From CAYZQH01 sp050300015 (lineage in GTDB: Bacteria; Pseudomonadota; Gammaproteobacteria; Pseudomonadales; Cellvibrionaceae), in the NCBI GenBank assembly GCA_050300015.1, contig JBNKWZ010000015.1, positions 1 through 64,000 on the forward strand: 64,000 bases of DNA, read 5' to 3'. Of this stretch, positions 44,535 to 54,500 are shown in pieces. How positions within the stretch are numbered: position 1 is the first letter of the stretch; each line of letters begins with the position of its first letter. A model generated the notes under the pieces. It had not been told where the DNA came from. It made no database searches and saw only the letters and a list, made by a program, of their open reading frames with translations. Made by a program: the position numbers and the translations under genes.

Positions 44535-44993
44535 TCACATATCATTAAATCGATTGGTTGTTTGGACGAGCCTCTTCAATTCGTGCTCTTCAATGGAAAG
44601 AAGCGTGCCGACTAAGTTTTGCGCGGCAGTCGTATCGACACGTGCGGCTAGATGTCGATATAAATCAATGATTTCTCCGTGCATGCCAACTACCTGTTGG
44701 ACTATTTGTTCTGAGTCCAACTCCGCAAAAGGCGCACTGCAATGTCGATGAGGATCGATGGGTCTCTTGTCTAGATATTCTATACACCAGGTATTCAGCG
44801 CTTGACTTGCACTTAGCCCCTCAAAGCCTTCGATGACCTGTAAAAGAAGTTTTTCGTGGTCAGCCAGATATGCGAGCACCAGCCTTGCTCTTTCACTGGT
44901 ATTTTTATCTGCGCAGTGGTCCAAGCACTGACCAAGATAACGATGTAGATCTTGGGACCAGTGCAGTAAGTCTCTTAAGGTTTCTATTTTCAT
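44535..44993 (-). CDS. Helical hypothetical protein, hemerythrin/ferritin-like layout
   Basis: A 152-residue, almost wholly helical protein with scattered His, Cys and Glu (HWSQDLHRYLGQCLDHC, ADHEKLLLQVIEGFE, HGEIIDLYRHL, SIEEHELKRLV). The repeated D/E-x2-H spacing suggests a four-helix bundle, perhaps metal-binding, but I cannot assign a family. It is followed closely by the HMA-like and YHS genes. Confidence 0.55.
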   Translation of the reverse strand: MKIETLRDLLHWSQDLHRYLGQCLDHCADKNTSERARLVLAYLADHEKLLLQVIEGFEGLSASQALNTWCIEYLDKRPIDPHRHCSAPFAELDSEQIVQQVVGMHGEIIDLYRHLAARVDTTAAQNLVGTLLSIEEHELKRLVQTTNRFNDM

Positions 44994-45044
44994 TGCAGTA
45001 GTTCGCCTATGGTATTCGTGATGGTAGGAGTATTAATAAGCCGA

Positions 45045-45485
45045 TTATTTTTTATGTTTGTGGTCGGTGCCTTTTTTCTCTGCCATGTTGTGCTCCATCA
45101 TCTGACCCATCATCATCTGCATCATCCCCATACGTTCTTCCATCATGTCCATGCGTTGCATGGTATCCATATTTTTCATTTTTTCTTTGGCATCACTCAT
45201 GCCCATGTTTCCATTCATCATATGCATACCATCCTGCATTGCTTGCATATGCTCTTCCAATAATGCATGACGCTTTTTCGGGTCTTTTTCTGACTTTATG
45301 TTTTTCATTAACGACTGCATTTTTTCCATATGGTCGTGCATCGCCATCATTTGCTCATGACTCATCATCCCCATCATCATTCCGCCTTTTGACATGTCTG
45401 AATTTTTATGATCATGGGTATCAGCAGCGAAAGCAGCGGTTGACATGAATACAGCGATCAGTGGAAGTGCTAAATATCTTTTCAT
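45045..45485 (-). CDS. Met/His-rich periplasmic protein
   Basis: A 146-residue protein. Signal peptide KRYLALPLIAVFMSTAAFA, then more than 25 Met residues in amphipathic helices (GGMMMGMMSHEQMMAMHDH, MMEERMGMMQMMMGQMM). GAGGAAA precedes the ATG; the longer frame overlaps the next gene upstream. Likely a Cu+/Ag+ sponge in the periplasm. Confidence 0.75.
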   Translation of the reverse strand: MKRYLALPLIAVFMSTAAFAADTHDHKNSDMSKGGMMMGMMSHEQMMAMHDHMEKMQSLMKNIKSEKDPKKRHALLEEHMQAMQDGMHMMNGNMGMSDAKEKMKNMDTMQRMDMMEERMGMMQMMMGQMMEHNMAEKKGTDHKHKK

Positions 45486-45495
45486 TTTGATTTCC

Positions 45496-46143
45496 TCAGT
45501 GGGCTGTTGTGGTTTTTGAAAAATTGGGAATCCACGCTGGCGTATTGTGCATATATCGACGATATTCCTCGCCAAATTCATTTAAAGCTATTTGCTCTTC
45601 TCGCTTTGCTAAACGGACGTACACCCATACGAGAATCGGGAACATAACAACGGTAGGAATGGTCGGCCACTGCAATAGAAAACCGAACATAATCATGATA
45701 AAGGCGACGTACTGTGGGTGCCGGCATCGAGCGTACCAACCCTCAGTGGCCAGTGATCGTGTTTGTTGTGCTTTGTGAAGAACAGACCAAGCCGAGGACA
45801 GCAATATAAAACCTAATACGATTAGGACATTACTCAAAATATGCAGAGGGTCAAAATGAGCATTTCCTTCAAATCCGAATAACGTATGGAGTAAATGACC
45901 GTTCTCGTGAGCAAGAAAATCGACGCCAGGGTATTTTTCAGCCAGCCAACCCGAGAGGAAATATATCGTCAAAGGGAAACCGTACATCTCCGTGAACAAC
46001 GCAACTATAAAGGCCGAAAAGGCGGTAAGGCTTCGCCAGTCGGTTTTTGTTTTAGGCTTAACAAAGCTGAAAGCAAAGAAAATAAAAATCACAGAGTTAA
46101 GGATGACCAGTGTCCATAACCCGTATGCGGATTCGCCGTGCAT
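45496..46143 (-). CDS. Isoprenylcysteine methyltransferase-family membrane protein
   Basis: A 215-residue protein with five or so membrane segments and the C-terminal motif WYARCRHPQYVAFIMIMFGFLLQWP...REEQIALNEFGEEYRRYM, characteristic of ICMT/PEMT-type methyltransferases, which bind SAM through RHPxY and EE. AAGGAG upstream. Proteins of this type recur in copper islands; substrate unknown. Confidence 0.8.
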   Translation of the reverse strand: MHGESAYGLWTLVILNSVIFIFFAFSFVKPKTKTDWRSLTAFSAFIVALFTEMYGFPLTIYFLSGWLAEKYPGVDFLAHENGHLLHTLFGFEGNAHFDPLHILSNVLIVLGFILLSSAWSVLHKAQQTRSLATEGWYARCRHPQYVAFIMIMFGFLLQWPTIPTVVMFPILVWVYVRLAKREEQIALNEFGEEYRRYMHNTPAWIPNFSKTTTAH

Positions 46144-46155
46144 GTTGGTAACTCC

Positions 46156-46443
46156 TTAATGCGAGTGATGATTGGATTGTTTGCGGCCTTCTTCAAGTCC
46201 ACGCTTGTAAGCCTCAGATTCGCTTTCCGGTTTATCATCGTGGTTGTGATGATCACCGCCGTGTCCGTGACCACCATGCATAAATACATGCATCAATGGG
46301 CAGAGCAGTAAAATCAGGTAAGGCAAAAACTCAACAACATGTTGACGATGCTCCATCAGCAAAAAATAAGTCACGGACGCGATTAAACCCATTGCAGTAA
46401 AGCCCTTGGGAGTTAGCCAAAACGATTGATTTTGATTACTCAT
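46156..46443 (-). CDS. DUF2933-type small membrane protein
   Basis: A 95-residue protein: two membrane segments (FTAMGLIASVTYFLLMEH, FLPYLILLLCPLMHVFMHGG) and a His-rich tail (GHGHGGDHHNHDD, ending HHSH). This is the DUF2933 layout. GGAGG upstream. Found with P-type ATPases and ICMT-like genes in copper loci; function unknown. Confidence 0.75.
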   Translation of the reverse strand: MSNQNQSFWLTPKGFTAMGLIASVTYFLLMEHRQHVVEFLPYLILLLCPLMHVFMHGGHGHGGDHHNHDDKPESESEAYKRGLEEGRKQSNHHSH

Positions 46444-46490
46444 AGTGTTCCTCCAGGTGGAACAAGGTATTGCATTATTTAAAGATTTCG

Positions 46491-48959
46491 CTATTCAATT
46501 CGCGCTTTTCGTAACCGCAGTGCGTTCACAACAACGGAAATGGATGATGCGCTCATCGCAAAAGCAGCGAACATGGGGTTAATCAAAATGCCGAAAAATG
46601 GAAACAGCAAACCTGCGGCAACCGGTACGCCCGCGCTGTTGTAGATCAAGGCAAAAAATAGGTTTTGACGAATGTTTTTCATGGTGGCATGAGATAAGCG
46701 ACGCGCGCGGACAATGCCATCTAGGTTGCCTTTGACGAGCGTAAAACCGGCGCTTTCGATGGCGACATCCGCACCTGTACCCATGGCAATGCCCACGTCC
46801 GCTTGCGCAAGGGCCGGGGCATCGTTCACCCCATCACCGGCCATGGCCACTTTGCGGCCCTGTTGCTGTAATTCTTTAATAATGCGCGCTTTGTCTTCCG
46901 GCAACACATCCGCTCTAATTTCATCGATTCCCAGTTTTGCCGCGACAGCCTGCGCGGTGCGTTGATTGTCGCCAGTGGCCATGATGATTCTAAAGCCCAA
47001 TTTATGGAGTGCTTTGAGTGCTGCAGGCGTCGTTTCTTTAACCGGGTCAGCAACGCTGACCAGGCCCGCAACTTCGCCATCCAGCACAATAAACATCACC
47101 GTTTCACCTTGATCTCGCCGTGTATTGGCTTTTTGCGTCAAGGCTTCAGCTTCGAGACCCAAGTCGCGGATCAGCGCGAGGTTACCCAAGGCAACCGACT
47201 GCCCCTTTACGGTGCCCTTCACACCTTTACCAGTAACCGCCTCGAAATCTTCGGCTTCTTGCAAAGTAATACCGCGTTCTTCTGCGCCTCGTACGATTGC
47301 CTCAGCCAAAGGATGTTCTGAGCCACGCTCAAGCGAAGCCGCTAAGCTGAGCACTTCGTTTTCTTCGTGCCCTGCTTCTGGCAACACAGCCACCAACTTG
47401 GGTTTACCCTCAGTCAAAGTGCCGGTTTTATCGACAATTAAGGTATCGACCTTTTCAAAGCGCTCCAGGGCTTCGGCGTTTTTAATCAACACACCGACCT
47501 GAGCGCCCCGCCCGGTGGCAGTCATTATCGACATGGGCGTGGCTAGACCTAAGGCACAGGGACAGGCAATAATCAATACCGCAACCGCTGAAACCAGGGC
47601 ATAGGCATAGGCTGGAGCTGGACCCCAAATGGCCCAAGCTATAAATGAAAGAATGGCAACGCCGATGACAGCAGGAACGAATTTCCCCGCGACCATATCG
47701 GCCCATTTTTGAATGGGTGCTCGAGAGCGTTGGGCGGCAGCTACCATCTCGACGATTTGCGCCAACATGGTGTCGGAGCCGACTCGAGTAGCTTCCATAA
47801 TCAAGCTGCCCGTACCGTTGATGGTTGCGCCAGTCAAATTATCGCCTTCGGTTTTCTCAACGGGCACTGGCTCGCCAGAAATCATGCTCTCATCGATAGA
47901 AGACCGTCCTTCCACCACAACACCATCCACGGGCACCTTGTCTCCAGGCCGTACCCGAATGCGATCACCGACCTGCACATCTTCCAGCGGAATCTCTTCT
48001 TCCGAGCCATCCGTGCGAATAACTCTTGCGGTTTTCGCTGCGAGATCCAATAACGCGCGAATAGCCTTGCCAGTACCTTCTCGCGCTCGCAGTTCCATCA
48101 CTTGACCCAGAAGTACAAGGGTGACGATGACGGCCGCTGCTTCAAAATACACGCCTACCACACCGGTTTCGGGGTTCCTGAAACCTTCAGGGAAAATCCC
48201 GGGTAAAAGCACCGCGAAAATGGAAAATATATAGGCCGCCGCAACCCCCATCCCTATCAACGAAAACATATTGAGATTGAGTGTGCGGAAAGAATTAACC
48301 GCGCGCACATAGAACGGCCATCCAGACCACAGAATAACGGGCGTGCTTAAAATGAACTCCGCCCACATGGCCGTGTGTTCACCGAGCATCTCGCGTAATT
48401 GAGGTAGGCCAACCAAGGGCGACATGGTGAGTATCAGCACCGGGAGTGTGAGCACCGCACCCACCCAAAAGCGCCGTGTAAAATCCACGAGTTCTGGATT
48501 GGGTTCATCCGCCGCCATTGCTGCGGATTCCAGTTCAAGCCCCATACCACAAAGTGGGCATACCCCCGGTTTTGTCTGCCTTACCTCAGGGTGCATCGGA
48601 CAGGTGTAAACCGCGCCCTTATGGCCGGATGGCACGTCGTTGTATTGACTCAATGACTGATTTGTATTTTGAGAGTGATGGCCAGTGTGGTGCCCTCCGC
48701 TTTTGCTTGAGCAGCAATCATGCTGGCCATGCTCTCCCGTTGTTTTTACTGGCAGAGCTCCTTCGGGGCTTTGCTCTTCAATAACCAGGTGCATGCCGCA
48801 CTTTGGGCAATCGCCTGGCTCTGGAGAGCGAACCTCAGGGTGCATTGGGCAGACATAAAACTTTTGCGTCTGCTTGGTATCAACTTCGTGATTGTGGTGT
48901 TCGGTATTCGATGGGGTGTGGCCACCGCAACAGGCATGGTTGTTTGAGTGATTACTCAT
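46491..48959 (-). CDS. copB: Cu/Ag P1B-type ATPase with two N-terminal metal-binding repeats
   Basis: An 822-residue ATPase. In place of HMA domains it has two heavy-metal-binding repeats (YVCPMHPEVRSPEPGDCPKC at about 35 and YTCPMHPEVRQTKPGVCPLC at about 117) between His-rich linkers. ACPCALGLATP, DKTGTLTEGKP, SEHPLAEAI and GDGVNDAPALA are intact. This matches SilP/CopB-like exporters. Its ATG overlaps the end of the merR gene upstream (ATGAGTAA), so the pair is translationally coupled and probably metal-induced. Confidence 0.92.
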   Translation of the reverse strand: MSNHSNNHACCGGHTPSNTEHHNHEVDTKQTQKFYVCPMHPEVRSPEPGDCPKCGMHLVIEEQSPEGALPVKTTGEHGQHDCCSSKSGGHHTGHHSQNTNQSLSQYNDVPSGHKGAVYTCPMHPEVRQTKPGVCPLCGMGLELESAAMAADEPNPELVDFTRRFWVGAVLTLPVLILTMSPLVGLPQLREMLGEHTAMWAEFILSTPVILWSGWPFYVRAVNSFRTLNLNMFSLIGMGVAAAYIFSIFAVLLPGIFPEGFRNPETGVVGVYFEAAAVIVTLVLLGQVMELRAREGTGKAIRALLDLAAKTARVIRTDGSEEEIPLEDVQVGDRIRVRPGDKVPVDGVVVEGRSSIDESMISGEPVPVEKTEGDNLTGATINGTGSLIMEATRVGSDTMLAQIVEMVAAAQRSRAPIQKWADMVAGKFVPAVIGVAILSFIAWAIWGPAPAYAYALVSAVAVLIIACPCALGLATPMSIMTATGRGAQVGVLIKNAEALERFEKVDTLIVDKTGTLTEGKPKLVAVLPEAGHEENEVLSLAASLERGSEHPLAEAIVRGAEERGITLQEAEDFEAVTGKGVKGTVKGQSVALGNLALIRDLGLEAEALTQKANTRRDQGETVMFIVLDGEVAGLVSVADPVKETTPAALKALHKLGFRIIMATGDNQRTAQAVAAKLGIDEIRADVLPEDKARIIKELQQQGRKVAMAGDGVNDAPALAQADVGIAMGTGADVAIESAGFTLVKGNLDGIVRARRLSHATMKNIRQNLFFALIYNSAGVPVAAGLLFPFFGILINPMFAAFAMSASSISVVVNALRLRKARIE

Positions 48960-49380
48960 GGTGGACTCCTTCTTGGGAATGGCTAAAGCTTTCGATTAGG
49001 TGACAGATCATGTCCCCGGTGGGTTCGGCATCGGGCAAGCCGCTCCAGGTCTTAACGGCTTCTCGCATGCGCTGTCGGAGCTTAACGGTCTCCTGATATT
49101 GAGCTTCTGTTTCGAGCAAACGCTTTTCAATCATCATTCGTACCATTGGGCAAGGTGTGCGTTTTTGCTCCGCGACAGAGAGAATCTCGGCGATGTCTTT
49201 CACGGTAAACCCCAAGGCCCTGGCGCTTAAAATAAATCGCAACCGGCTTTGGTCTTTTAGCCCATATTCTTTGTACCCATTGACCGGATTTTTGGTTGGC
49301 GAAAGAAACCCTTGGCGTGTATAGAACCTTACAGTCTCAGCGCTGACAGAAAGATGGTTTGCTAACTCTTTAACCCGCAT
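48952..49380 (-). CDS. MerR-family metal regulator upstream of the P-type ATPase
   Basis: A 142-residue protein: RVKELANHLSVSAETVRFYTRQGFL helix-turn-helix, then a dimerisation helix and Cys in RTPCPMVRMMIEKRL and TGDMICHLIES, likely metal ligands. It differs from the CueR and CadR copies in the window. It starts at the ATG before RVKEL; a longer frame adds ten residues. It overlaps the ATPase gene by 8 nt and has a MerR-type promoter upstream. Confidence 0.85.
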   Translation of the reverse strand: MRVKELANHLSVSAETVRFYTRQGFLSPTKNPVNGYKEYGLKDQSRLRFILSARALGFTVKDIAEILSVAEQKRTPCPMVRMMIEKRLLETEAQYQETVKLRQRMREAVKTWSGLPDAEPTGDMICHLIESFSHSQEGVHHE

Positions 49381-49438
49381 AAAACACCCGTATGACCAAT
49401 GTAATCCCAAGTTTTAAACTCAGGATCAACTGTAAAAC

Positions 49439-49469
49439 AGTCTAAAGGTGTGTCCTTGACACAGGTCAA
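49439..49469 (-). promoter_or_regulatory. MerR-type promoter of the merR-ATPase operon
   Basis: On the minus strand: TTGACC, 19-bp spacer, TAGACT. The spacer holds the dyad GTGTC-AAG-GACAC, distinct from the CueR and CadR operators, suggesting control by this operon's own regulator. Confidence 0.75.
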
Positions 49470-49608
49470 CCGTACCACCTCAGTTATGCGTTCTTTTGCA
49501 TTCGGCTTTGACTTGGATCAATTCCATGGTCTAGCAACTTGTCGGGTAACTAGAGATTCAGAGATTCACTCCACAAGCTTAAAGAATGGTAACTGTCATA
49601 GAGATGAC

Positions 49609-49636
49609 GCCAACATTACAAGCTTGTAATGTTGGC
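49609..49636. promoter_or_regulatory. 28-bp perfect palindrome
   Basis: GCCAACATTACAAG and its exact reverse complement abut without a spacer. It lies between the end of the channel gene (minus) and the merR promoter. There is no T-run, so it may be an operator or a bidirectional terminator. I see no gene in 49470-49688. Confidence 0.5.
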
Positions 49637-49688
49637 ACCTCACTCATCATTCGATGCATTGCGCTTTAACGGCGAAGTGGCGAGTAAT

Positions 49689-50123
49689 TTATTGAGAATC
49701 TGGATTCTGAAAGAACTGTCCAGCAAGGGAGTAAAAAAAAGTAGCGGACCACGTGAGCATCATGAACCCGTTAAGCGCCTCCGTAAAAGCCAACACTTTA
49801 AAGTGGCCCGTCGGATAAAATTCGCTCATCCCGAGTGTCGTGTAATTAACGCCTGAAAAATACACATAGTTCCACACGGTTGCTTCAAAGGCTTCGGTAA
49901 AGCCACCGTTTGTTGAGTAATGATGCAGAAGAAAGAACACGCCTGCGTATAGCAAAATCTCAATCAAATGAAGGCAAGTCATACCAAACATAATCATTGG
50001 TAAGCGGATGTTGGCATGGCTTTTCCGAGACCGATAAAAGCAGGATAACCAGCACAAACCTTGATAGTGGATGACGACCGTTATTAAAATCAGCGCTAAA
50101 CTCAAAAAGCTTGCAAGTATCAT
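49689..50123 (-). CDS. Small two-transmembrane ion-channel-like protein
   Basis: A 144-residue protein: three to four hydrophobic segments with a pore-loop-like stretch VNYTTLGMSEFYP before the last helix. This resembles the K+-channel filter and following acidic residue, but the canonical GYGD is replaced by GMSE. It overlaps the APC permease stop (TAATG) and so is co-translated with it. Potassium selectivity is uncertain. It ends near the 28-bp palindrome. Confidence 0.65.
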   Translation of the reverse strand: MILASFLSLALILITVVIHYQGLCWLSCFYRSRKSHANIRLPMIMFGMTCLHLIEILLYAGVFFLLHHYSTNGGFTEAFEATVWNYVYFSGVNYTTLGMSEFYPTGHFKVLAFTEALNGFMMLTWSATFFYSLAGQFFQNPDSQ

Positions 50124-51436
50124 TATTTATCCTGTGTTCGATAGTGCTTGAGGAAAAAATACTCTCCTAGGAAAATACCTATAAATCCAATGAGTGATGC
50201 CCAAATCACCAGCATGTCGGTCTGAATTTTTACCCAAATAAATGCAATTAGCACCAACACATCCAATCCAATTGCCAAGGTAAGTATCGTGGGGCTTGCC
50301 TTAACGTCCTTTCTCAAATTTTTCAAAACGCCCCAATGTATGGCGATATCCATAACGATATAAAAAATAGCTCCCAGAGACGCGATTCGACTTAAGTCAA
50401 AAAATATTGTTAAAAACATCGCCACTACGATGGTATACACCAGAGTGTGTTGCTGGATGCTGCCAGGCATACCGAAATGCGAGTGCGGAACAAGTTTCAT
50501 GTCGGTCAGCATGGCAAGCATTCGCGAGACTGCGAACACACTGGCAATCACACCGGAAACCGTTGCGACTATGGCGAATCCCACAGTAATCCACACGCCG
50601 TACTGGCCAAAGGCCGGGCGTGCCGCTTCGGCTAATACATAATCCTTCGCCTGTACAATTTCATTGATGCTCAGGTTTCCGCCCACCGCGAAGGCGACCA
50701 GCATATACACAACCAAACAAATTGAGATCGACAGAATTATGGCTCGCCCAATATTTTTGTGCGGGTCTTTAATTTCACCACCGCTGTTGGTAATGGTGGT
50801 AAACCCCTTATATGCCAGGATACCCAAGGCAATTGCCCCTAAAAACCCGCTGATGGTCGTATCCTCTGGCTTAACCGAAATGCTTTCGAAATTAAAGCCC
50901 GATACCCAAAGCCCACCAATAGCGAGCAACGCCAGACCACCAATTTTGATAAAGCCCATCACAAACGAGAATGTTTGAATAAACCGATTGCCTAGAATAT
51001 TGACGATAAATGCGAAGAGCAGCAATGCAGAACCCAACGCAGGCACAAGCCAATCAACAGCAGTTGCATCGAATATTTGCAAGGTATAAGTGGCGAAGGT
51101 TCTTGCGACCAAACTTTCATTAATTACCATTGAAAAGTACATGAGCAAGGCGCACACAGCCGTCGTTGTGCCTTTTCCATAAGCCTTTTCCAAAAACATG
51201 GCAATCCCGCCCGCACTCGGGTACGCGCTCGACATTTTCACATAGGAATAGGCGCTGAAACCCGAAATAACAGCGGCAAGTAAGAATGCCAGTGGAAACC
51301 ACTCTCTAGCCATCTCCGCAACTTGACCTGTTAAAGCAAATATACCCGCGCCGATCATTACGCCGGTACCCATGGCAACGGCACCAGCCAGGGTTAAACT
51401 ATTTTTTTGATAATGTGGTGAATGTGAATGCTGCAT
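50123..51436 (-). CDS. APC-superfamily permease
   Basis: A 437-residue protein with about 12 membrane helices and the amino-acid-permease signature GTGVMIGAGIFALTGQVAE at the N-terminus, plus GILAYKGFTTITNSGGEIKDP. His-rich start QHSHSPHY. GGAGGA upstream. The substrate is not deducible; an amino acid or a related organic cation is likely. Its place between two copper modules, with a channel-like partner, is unusual. Confidence 0.8.
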   Translation of the reverse strand: MQHSHSPHYQKNSLTLAGAVAMGTGVMIGAGIFALTGQVAEMAREWFPLAFLLAAVISGFSAYSYVKMSSAYPSAGGIAMFLEKAYGKGTTTAVCALLMYFSMVINESLVARTFATYTLQIFDATAVDWLVPALGSALLLFAFIVNILGNRFIQTFSFVMGFIKIGGLALLAIGGLWVSGFNFESISVKPEDTTISGFLGAIALGILAYKGFTTITNSGGEIKDPHKNIGRAIILSISICLVVYMLVAFAVGGNLSINEIVQAKDYVLAEAARPAFGQYGVWITVGFAIVATVSGVIASVFAVSRMLAMLTDMKLVPHSHFGMPGSIQQHTLVYTIVVAMFLTIFFDLSRIASLGAIFYIVMDIAIHWGVLKNLRKDVKASPTILTLAIGLDVLVLIAFIWVKIQTDMLVIWASLIGFIGIFLGEYFFLKHYRTQDK

Positions 51437-51513
51437 GCGTCCTCCAAAATAAGGGTTTTATTGTGGAAAGATAGAAAAGGCTCTAGTCCATGAGCCATTC
51501 AGATTAACGGAGA

Positions 51514-54500
51514 CTAATCGATCGTTGCTCGCTTCCAGAGCAAATACACGGCGGGCAGCACCAACAGGGTCAATACCAATGCGCTGAGCATACCGCCAAC
51601 CATTGGGGCTGCAATGCGACTCATCACCTCTGATCCGGTGCCACTGCCATACATGATCGGCAGTAAACCGATGATAATGGCTGAGGCGGTCATGACTTTA
51701 GGTCGAACTCGAAGCGCTCCGCCTTCGATAATCGCTTGGTGCAGGTCATCACTGTTGGTCTTGCGACCCTCCTCTTGTGCACGTTTAATATGTTGACGCC
51801 AACATATTTCTAGAAACACCAGCATGATCACGGAGAGCTCGGTCGCGACACCCGCCAGAGCAATAAAGCCCACACCAACGGCGACCGAGAAATTAAAGCC
51901 GAGTAGGTATATCAGCCAGATTGACCCGACCAAGGCCAAGGGCAGAGAGCCTAGAATAATGGCCACGTGTGCAAAATTTCTGAAGTTCAAAAAAAGTAAA
52001 ATGGCAATGATGGCTAAGGTTAATGGCACCACATACTGCAATTTTTCTTTTGCGCGAACCATGTACTCATATTGACCGGACCAGCCAATCGAGTACCCGG
52101 CAGGAAGCTCCAATTGTTTCGCTACGATTTCTTTTGCGTTCTCCACATAGGTACCCACATCCACGCCATCGATATCGACAAAAGTCCAACCGTTAATTCT
52201 CGCGTTTTCACTTTTGATGCCAGGCGGTCCATCAGCAATACTGACTTTGGCAACATCGCCCAGAGCGATGCGTTCGCCTTTGGGAGTCACGATTGGCAGT
52301 AGCGCTAATTGCGCTGGCGAATCGCGATAGGCTTGCGGATAACGAATATTTACCGGGTAGCGCTCCAGTCCTTCCACGGTTTGGGTGACATTCATTCCTC
52401 CCACTGCAGACGCAATCACTTGTTGCACATCCGCGATATTCAAACCGTAACGCGCAGCTTTTGCTCGATCAATATCAATATTCAAATACCGACCGCCAGC
52501 GACGCGTTCCGAATACACGGATGCAGTGCCTTCAACATCTTTAAGAAGGTTTTCAAGCTGCTTGCCTAAATCCTGAATTACTGACAAATCGGGCCCGGCG
52601 ACTTTTATGCCCACGGGTGTTTTGATGCCGGTCGCCAACATATCAATGCGTGTTTTAATGGGCATAACCCAGGCATTAGTGACGCCAGGAAGTTTAACCA
52701 AGGCGTCAAGCTCCTTCTTAAGGCTTTCAGTTGTCACACCCTCTCGCCATTGGTCACGAGGTTTGAGTTGAATAAAGGTTTCTATCATCGTCAATGGCGC
52801 AGGGTCCGTTGCCGTATCGGCACGTCCAATTTTGCCAAATACGTTTTCCACTTCTGGAACCGAGGCAATCAATTTATCGGTTTGCTGTAATAATTCTCTC
52901 GCCTTGCCTATCGAAATCCCTGGGTATGTTGTAGGCATGTACATCAAATCGCCTTCATCCAACGGTGGAATAAATTCACTACCGATTTTTTGCAACGGCC
53001 AATAAACGGAAGCCAATACAATCACGGCACATAGAATGGTGATTTTGGGAAATTTAAGGACGCCTTTTAACGCTGGCATATAGCTGGCAATCAAAAATTG
53101 GTTTACTGGATTCTTGTGCTCGGGCAATACTTTGCCTCGAATAAAATAACCCATTAATACCGGCACCAAAGTAATAGCCAGTGCTGCCGAAGCGGCCATC
53201 GCATAGGTTTTAGTAAAGGCAAGCGGGCTAAACATACGACCCTCTTGTGCTTCCAGTGTGAATACGGGTACAAAACTCACCGTGATAATCAACAAACTGA
53301 AAAATAAAGCAGGACCCACTTCAACAGCGGATTCGGTGACAATTTGCCAGCGATTTTCTTTGGTGATTGGGGTATGCTCCATATGTTTATGCATATTCTC
53401 AATCATCACAATCGCACCATCAATCATGGCCCCAATAGCGATTGCAATACCACCCAATGACATAATGTTGGCATTAATACCCTGCACGTGCATGATGATA
53501 AATGCCGTTAATATTCCCACCGGCAAACTGACAATTGCCACCAAGGATGAGCGAACATGAAAAAGGAAAATCATGCAAACCAACGCTACGACGACAAACT
53601 CCTCCAAGAGTTTGTGCCAAAGGTTTTCGACCGCTCGCTCAATCAATCCTGAGCGATCATAAACGGTGACAACCTCTACGCCCTCTGGCAGACCTGCCTG
53701 TAACTGTTCTAATTTTGCTTTTACGCCATTGATTGTTGTTTGCGCATTTTCACCAAATCGCATCACAACAACACCTCCAACGGTTTCCCCTTCTCCATTT
53801 AATTCTGCAATACCACGTCGCATTTGTGGACCGATACCGATATCGGCCACATCTTTTAGCAGCAATGGCGTGCCGTTTGAATTTACACCAAGGGGAATGT
53901 TTGCGAGATCCGCCTCGTTTTGAATATATCCAGAAGCGCGCACCATATATTCAGCTTCCGCCATCTCCACTACGGAGGCCCCTACTTCTTGATTCGCTTG
54001 CTTGATCGCCATTTGTATGTGCGCCAGGGGTATATTAAATGCGCGCAGCTTCTCAGGACTTACCGTGACTTGATATTGCTTCACCATGCCCCCTACCGCA
54101 GCCACTTCAGAAACACCCGGTACGGTTTGCAATTCGTATTTTAAAAACCAATCCTGGAGGCTGCGAAGTTGGCTAATATCGTGTTGACCGGAGCGATCAA
54201 TGAGCGAATAAATATAAACCCAACCGACACCCGTGGCATCTGGCCCGAGCTGGGGCTTCGCCGCTGCCGGCAAAGTGGGAGCGACTTGACTTAGATATTC
54301 GAGAACTCGACTTCGGGCCCAGTACAAATCGGTATCTTCATCAAAAATGACATAGACATAACTGTCCCCAAAAAAGGAGTAGCCACGCACAGTGACGGCG
54401 CCCGGTACCGATAACATCGCCGTAGTCAGTGGATAGGTGACTTGGTCTTCCACCACTTGAGGTGCTTGGCCTGGGTAAGAGGTTTTAATAATGACCTGCA

